From: CAZFDE01 sp964517795
GTDB taxonomy: Bacteria > Planctomycetota > Phycisphaerae > Sedimentisphaerales > Anaerobacaceae
Direction of reading: 5' to 3'
Length of the DNA stretch: 33,947 nucleotides
NCBI GenBank assembly: GCA_964517795.1
Contig: CAZFDE010000025.1
Coordinates: 1-33,947, forward strand
Numbering within the stretch: position 1 is the first letter of the stretch; each line of letters starts with the position of its first letter. Of this stretch, positions 30,840 through 33,947 are shown piece after piece. The translations under genes and the position numbers were made by a program. The notes beneath the pieces are model-generated. The model searched no databases. It was not told the origin of the DNA and saw only the letters and a program-made list of their open reading frames with translations.

Positions 30840-31858
30840 GCGAAAACGGCATCTTACTGAAAGTCAGCGATTTGAGCGTCAGCTTCTTCGCCGAAGAAGG
30901 ACAAGCCCGGGCCGTCCAGCAGGTCAGTTTTGATATTCAAAAAGGCAAAACATTTGCCCTTGTCGGCGAGAGCGGCTGCGGCAAAAGTGTCACCGCATTT
31001 TCGATTATGCGTTTAATACCGGATCCTCCCGGTAAAATCATATCAGGTGAGATTGCTTTCAAGCAACGAAATCTGCTAAAGTTCAGTGAAAAACAAATGC
31101 GGGCAATTCGAGGCAATCAGATTGCGATGATCTTTCAGGAGCCGATGACCAGTCTCAATCCCGTTTATACGGTGGGCGATCAAATCGTCGAGGCGATTCA
31201 GCTTCATAAGCACAAGGACATCAATTCAGCCTGGGCGGATGCGGTTGACGTTCTAAAGCAGGTCGGTATCCCGGATCCCGAACAGCGCGTGTATGATTAT
31301 CCGCATCAGATGTCGGGGGGGATGCGGCAGCGGGTGATGATTGCGATGGCGATCAGTTGCCGGCCGCATTTGCTGATTGCCGATGAGCCGACAACCGCAC
31401 TGGATGTAACGATCCAGGCTCAGATCCTCGATCTGCTCGACGAACTGCAACGGCAACATCAGATGTCAATGATGTTGATCACACACGATCTGGCGGTTGT
31501 GGCCGAACGGGCGGACCATACGGCCGTGATGTACGCCTCGCGGATTGCCGAAAGTGCCGCCACAGCCAAGCTATTGTCCGAACCACAGCATCCCTATACC
31601 CAGGGGCTGCTTAAATCGCTGCCTTCGCTGGGAACCAACGATAAGCGGCTTTATACGATCCCCGGTACGGTACCCAATCCCATTAATTTTCCTACCGGCT
31701 GCAAATTTCATCCGCGATGCCCGGTCGGCAAAGATGATAAACGCTGTCAAACCTGTGAGCCGAATTTACGACGGGTTGCGCCGGATCATGATGTGGCCTG
31801 CTGGTACGCCAAGGGGTACGAAGATGCACCCGAAACCGATAAGGTGAGCGATCAATGA
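30836..31858 (+). CDS. ABC transporter ATP-binding protein, DppD/OppD type
   Basis: A 340-residue ATPase that powers import together with the next gene product. Walker A is GESGCGKS (near residues 40-47), Q-loop MIFQEPMTSLNP, signature MSGGMRQRV, Walker B LLIADEPTTALD and switch His in LITHDLAVVAE. The C-terminal oligo_HPY region includes CKFHPRCPVGKDDKRCQTC; its four cysteines resemble the iron-sulfur or metal site seen in some peptide-transporter ATPases. The start ATG overlaps the dppC-type stop as ATGA, indicating coupled translation. The tail overlaps the next start likewise. Confidence 0.96.
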   Translation: MSENGILLKVSDLSVSFFAEEGQARAVQQVSFDIQKGKTFALVGESGCGKSVTAFSIMRLIPDPPGKIISGEIAFKQRNLLKFSEKQMRAIRGNQIAMIFQEPMTSLNPVYTVGDQIVEAIQLHKHKDINSAWADAVDVLKQVGIPDPEQRVYDYPHQMSGGMRQRVMIAMAISCRPHLLIADEPTTALDVTIQAQILDLLDELQRQHQMSMMLITHDLAVVAERADHTAVMYASRIAESAATAKLLSEPQHPYTQGLLKSLPSLGTNDKRLYTIPGTVPNPINFPTGCKFHPRCPVGKDDKRCQTCEPNLRRVAPDHDVACWYAKGYEDAPETDKVSDQ

Positions 31859-32850
31859 CGAACGAGAACCACAACTTGCTTGCAGTGAAAGACCTTAAGA
31901 CATGGTTCCCGGTCAAAAAGGGTCTGATGCGCCGCACGGTCGGCTACATCAAGGCCGTCGATGGGATCAGCTTTGAAATCCCCAAAGGTAAAGTTCTCGG
32001 CTTGGTCGGAGAAAGCGGATGCGGTAAAACGACCGCCGCCCGAACGATCATTCGACTGATCCCGGCCAAGGATGGGCAAATTCGATTCGACAACATCGAT
32101 GTTTTAAATGCCGACAAGAAACAACTCAAAACGATTCGACAAAATATCTCAATGATCTTCCAGGATCCATACGGATCATTGAATCCGCGAATGACAATCG
32201 GCCAGATCGTCGGCGAACCGCTGGACGTGCATCAGCCGAAAAAAGGTGATCGCATGCAGCAGGTCACCGAATTGCTCGAAAAGGTCCATTTGCCGGCCGA
32301 CTGTATCAATCGCTACCCGCACGAATTTTCGGGCGGTCAACGGCAAAGAATCGGTGTTGCCCGAGCGCTGGTTTTGCAGCCGAAACTGGTAATCTGCGAC
32401 GAGCCGGTCAGTGCACTGGATGTATCGATCCAATCCCAGATATTGAATCTGCTTAAGGATTTGCAGGACGAATTTGGCCTGACGTATCTGTTTATCGCCC
32501 ATGACCTTTCGGTGGTGGCGTTTTTCTGCGATGAGATCGCGGTGATGTACATGGGACGCATTGTCGAAAAAGCCCCGGCTGATGAGCTTTATCAAAACCC
32601 GCTGCATCCTTATACGCGGGCGTTAATGGCGGCCATCCCTCGGATTGATCCGGGCCGCCGGGGCAAAAAAACCGCTTCCGGCGGTGAGGTTCCCAGTATT
32701 TTCAGTCCGCCGCCGGGTTGTCCGTTTCACCCGCGATGTCCGATGGCCGACCAGAACTGCATTAAAAATCCGCCGAAATTAAAGGAAATTACGCCCGATA
32801 GCGGGCATTTCGTGGCATGCCGAATGATTGAGACCGAATCCTTTAACTAA
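31855..32850 (+). CDS. ABC transporter ATP-binding protein, DppF/OppF type
   Basis: A 331-residue partner ATPase. Walker A is GESGCGKTTAARTI, Q-loop MIFQDPYGSLNPRM, signature FSGGQRQRIGVARAL, Walker B LVICDEPVSALD and switch region FIAHDLSVVAFF. The insertion KKGLMRRTVGYIKAVDGISF near the start and LLEKVHLPADCINRYPHEFSGG are classic DppF/OppF sequences. The C-terminal HPY block has CPFHPRCPMADQNC. It begins in the ATGA overlap with the DppD-type gene and is the last gene of the importer; the next promoter lies only 3 bases past its stop. No terminator follows, so read-through into the STAS gene is possible. Confidence 0.96.
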   Translation: MTNENHNLLAVKDLKTWFPVKKGLMRRTVGYIKAVDGISFEIPKGKVLGLVGESGCGKTTAARTIIRLIPAKDGQIRFDNIDVLNADKKQLKTIRQNISMIFQDPYGSLNPRMTIGQIVGEPLDVHQPKKGDRMQQVTELLEKVHLPADCINRYPHEFSGGQRQRIGVARALVLQPKLVICDEPVSALDVSIQSQILNLLKDLQDEFGLTYLFIAHDLSVVAFFCDEIAVMYMGRIVEKAPADELYQNPLHPYTRALMAAIPRIDPGRRGKKTASGGEVPSIFSPPPGCPFHPRCPMADQNCIKNPPKLKEITPDSGHFVACRMIETESFN

Positions 32851-32853
32851 CGG

Positions 32854-32882
32854 TTGACTTCGCCCAATCCATCCATGATAAT
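32854..32882 (+). promoter_or_regulatory. Predicted promoter of the STAS-protein gene
   Basis: TTGACT (32854-32859), 17-base spacer, GATAAT (32877-32882), the same boxes and spacing as the promoter at 1413-1441. Expected start near 32889. Confidence 0.65.
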
Positions 32883-32918
32883 ATAGTTTTTGGGAGCTTG
32901 AAAAAAAGCGACGAAAAC

Positions 32919-33278
32919 ATGGAAAAGAATATTCAGCTTGACATTCAGGAAATCGGTGAAAACGTATTGCTGCAACTCAATTCGGGCACGCTCTGTGGCC
33001 CGGATGAGATCCGCGAATATTCCGATCGGATCAAAACCTATATTCAGCAGCATCAGCCGCAGACGCTGGTGATCGATTTCGATCGGGTAAAATTCTTTTC
33101 GTCGCAGGTCCTCGGCATGCTGCTGGAGGTTCGGTCGATGATGCAAAAACATGATGGGCAGATGCTTATCAGTTCCATCAACCCGCAGTTGTATCGTGTT
33201 TTTAAGATCACGAATCTGGATAAGATATTTAAGTTTTGCCCTGACCGTCGCGAGGCGATCAAAATGATGCGTTCGTAG
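32919..33278 (+). CDS. STAS-domain protein (anti-sigma-factor-antagonist-like)
   Basis: A single-domain STAS protein of 119 residues from the ATG (126 from an upstream TTG). Key stretches are LQLNSGTLCGPDEIREYSDRI, TLVIDFDRVKFFSSQVLGMLLEV with serines at the position phosphorylated in SpoIIAA-like proteins, and VFKITNLDKIFKFC. Such proteins switch partner-kinase or phosphatase networks, but no RsbW-type kinase or PP2C phosphatase lies within the window. Start choice is uncertain: GGGAG (32892-32896) is too close to the TTG at 32898 and 22 bases from the ATG. The ATG fits the family N-terminus better. Confidence 0.85.
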   Translation: MEKNIQLDIQEIGENVLLQLNSGTLCGPDEIREYSDRIKTYIQQHQPQTLVIDFDRVKFFSSQVLGMLLEVRSMMQKHDGQMLISSINPQLYRVFKITNLDKIFKFCPDRREAIKMMRS

Positions 33279-33323
33279 AATGATAAACGGTAGATCAGAT
33301 TATCTTCAGAGAAAGGCCAATCG

Positions 33324-33776
33324 ATGAAAGTAGCGACCCAATTTTCGGTTTTTATGGTGAATAAACCCGGCGTTCTTGCCCAGGTATTGGGTGAATTTGC
33401 CCGAGCCAAGGTCAACATTGTGGCGATCACGATGATGGATTCGGTCGAACATGGAGTTTTACGGTTCATCTTCGATAATACTGAAAAGGCCCGCAAGATG
33501 CTGCAAACGCTGAATATGCCGTTTAATGAAACCGAGGTTTTGAGTATTACGTTGACCAACCGATCAGGTGCCTTGGCGGCCGTGGCCGAGAGTCTGGCCC
33601 GCGCCCATATCAATATCACCTACGCCTATTGTACCGCCGGCGCCAAGGGTGGCAAAACCACCGGGGTATTGAAAGTGGCGGATGTAAAAAAGGCCATGAA
33701 AGTCCTTCAGGTTAACGGCAAAAAGACCTCAAAAACGACACGTGTGGGCCGCCGGCCAAAAAGTACAAACCGATAA
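33324..33776 (+). CDS. Double ACT-domain protein
   Basis: A 150-residue protein made of two ACT domains and a basic tail. The first (residues 1-70) has QFSVFMVNKPGVLAQVLGEFARAKVNIVAIT; the second (about 70-128) has LSITLTNRSGALAAVAESLARAHINITYAYC. ACT domains bind amino acids and regulate enzymes; free-standing pairs like this act as small sensor proteins with unknown partners. The tail (residues about 130-150, KKTSKTTRVGRRPKSTNR) is strongly basic and likely disordered. AAAGG precedes the ATG. It follows the STAS gene by 45 bases on the same strand and may be cotranscribed with it. Confidence 0.9.
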   Translation: MKVATQFSVFMVNKPGVLAQVLGEFARAKVNIVAITMMDSVEHGVLRFIFDNTEKARKMLQTLNMPFNETEVLSITLTNRSGALAAVAESLARAHINITYAYCTAGAKGGKTTGVLKVADVKKAMKVLQVNGKKTSKTTRVGRRPKSTNR

Positions 33777-33819
33777 GCCTGATTTTCACGGTTATTTTGC
33801 ACTTTTTAAAGAATTTCTA

Positions 33820-33848
33820 TTGACAGTATGGCCGGATGTCGCTTTAAT
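33820..33848 (+). promoter_or_regulatory. Predicted promoter of tRNA-Asp
   Basis: TTGACA (33820-33825, perfect), 17-base spacer, TTTAAT (33843-33848, 5/6). Expected start near 33855, 12 bases before the tRNA. Confidence 0.75.
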
Positions 33849-33866
33849 GCCTGTTCTTGAATTTAC

Positions 33867-33940
33867 GGGGCCGTAGCTCAATTGGTTAGAGCATCGGACT
33901 GTCGATCCGAAGGCTGAGGGTTCGAGTCCCTTCGGCCTCG
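33867..33940 (+). tRNA. tRNA-Asp (anticodon GUC)
   Basis: A 74-base cloverleaf. Acceptor GGGGCCG pairs with CGGCCTC; D-arm GCTC/GAGC; anticodon stem TCGGA/TCCGA enclosing CTGTCGA with GTC; T-arm GAGGG-TTCGAGT-CCCTT; discriminator G, as expected for Asp. CCA is not encoded. It ends 7 bases before the window edge. Confidence 0.97.
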
Positions 33941-33947
33941 CTTTTCA

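Noticed and set aside
1..33947. CRISPR arrays, IS elements, integrases, phage genes, toxin-antitoxin pairs, rRNA
   Set aside because: I looked for regular direct repeats with spacers, transposase motifs and terminal inverted repeats and found none. The four tRNA genes show no flanking duplicated tRNA ends that would suggest integration.

Overview
The window reads as chromosomal DNA of a Gram-negative, LPS-making bacterium. The closest fit I can suggest is a member of the Planctomycetota, perhaps the Phycisphaerae/Sedimentisphaerales. That placement rests on recognition of protein flavour (the LpxK N-terminus, the coiled-coil membrane protein, a DUF547 lipoprotein, the SBP pair), on GatCAB use and on LPS heptose genes; it is inference, with no database search behind it. 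Base composition looks moderate. Shine-Dalgarno sites and sigma-70-like promoters with 16-17 bp spacers are easy to find. I see no phage, IS, integrase, CRISPR or rRNA sequence. No stretch longer than about 300 bases lacks a gene.

Layout. (1) 1-1355, minus: the N-terminal part of a membrane-anchored coiled-coil protein with a BRCT-like segment, running off the left edge. (2) 1535-3986: a HAD phosphatase divergent from a UbiA-family prenyltransferase, then a 23S rRNA pseudouridine synthase. (3) 4129-9540, plus: rpmB, a terminator, gatC-gatA-gatB, and a PAS histidine kinase overlapping a NarL-type response regulator. (4) 18860-9764, minus: one tightly packed run of eight genes, isocitrate dehydrogenase, lpxK, hldE, gmhA, gmhB (with a membrane tail), a heptosyltransferase-LPS kinase fusion, a GT4 glycosyltransferase and plsY. 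(5) 19118-22454: tRNA-Lys, a GNAT acetyltransferase, tRNA-Val, a nitroreductase, tRNA-Ala and metK. (6) 22544-28623: a DUF547 lipoprotein divergent from a secreted protein of unknown function, followed by two paralogous membrane-anchored peptide-binding proteins. (7) 28632-32850: two permeases and two ATPases completing a Dpp/Opp-type importer. (8) 32854-33940: a STAS protein with its own promoter, a double-ACT protein and tRNA-Asp.

How the genes work together. The minus-strand operon joins inner-core LPS assembly to lipid synthesis. GmhA, HldE and GmhB would make ADP-D,D-heptose from sedoheptulose 7-phosphate; the GT9 domain would add heptose and its fused kinase would phosphorylate it; a WaaG-like enzyme would extend the core; LpxK finishes lipid A; PlsY starts phospholipid synthesis. 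The epimerase HldD is not in the window. GatCAB charges Gln/Asn tRNAs by transamidation. The ABC operon encodes a full peptide/oligopeptide-type importer, unusual in having two tandem, N-terminally anchored solute-binding proteins and one enlarged DppC-type permease.

I found no clearly new defence or mobile system. The points most worth checking are the domain fusions in the LPS operon, the BRCT-like membrane protein, the tandem anchored binding proteins, and several inverted repeats lying exactly in promoter spacers.
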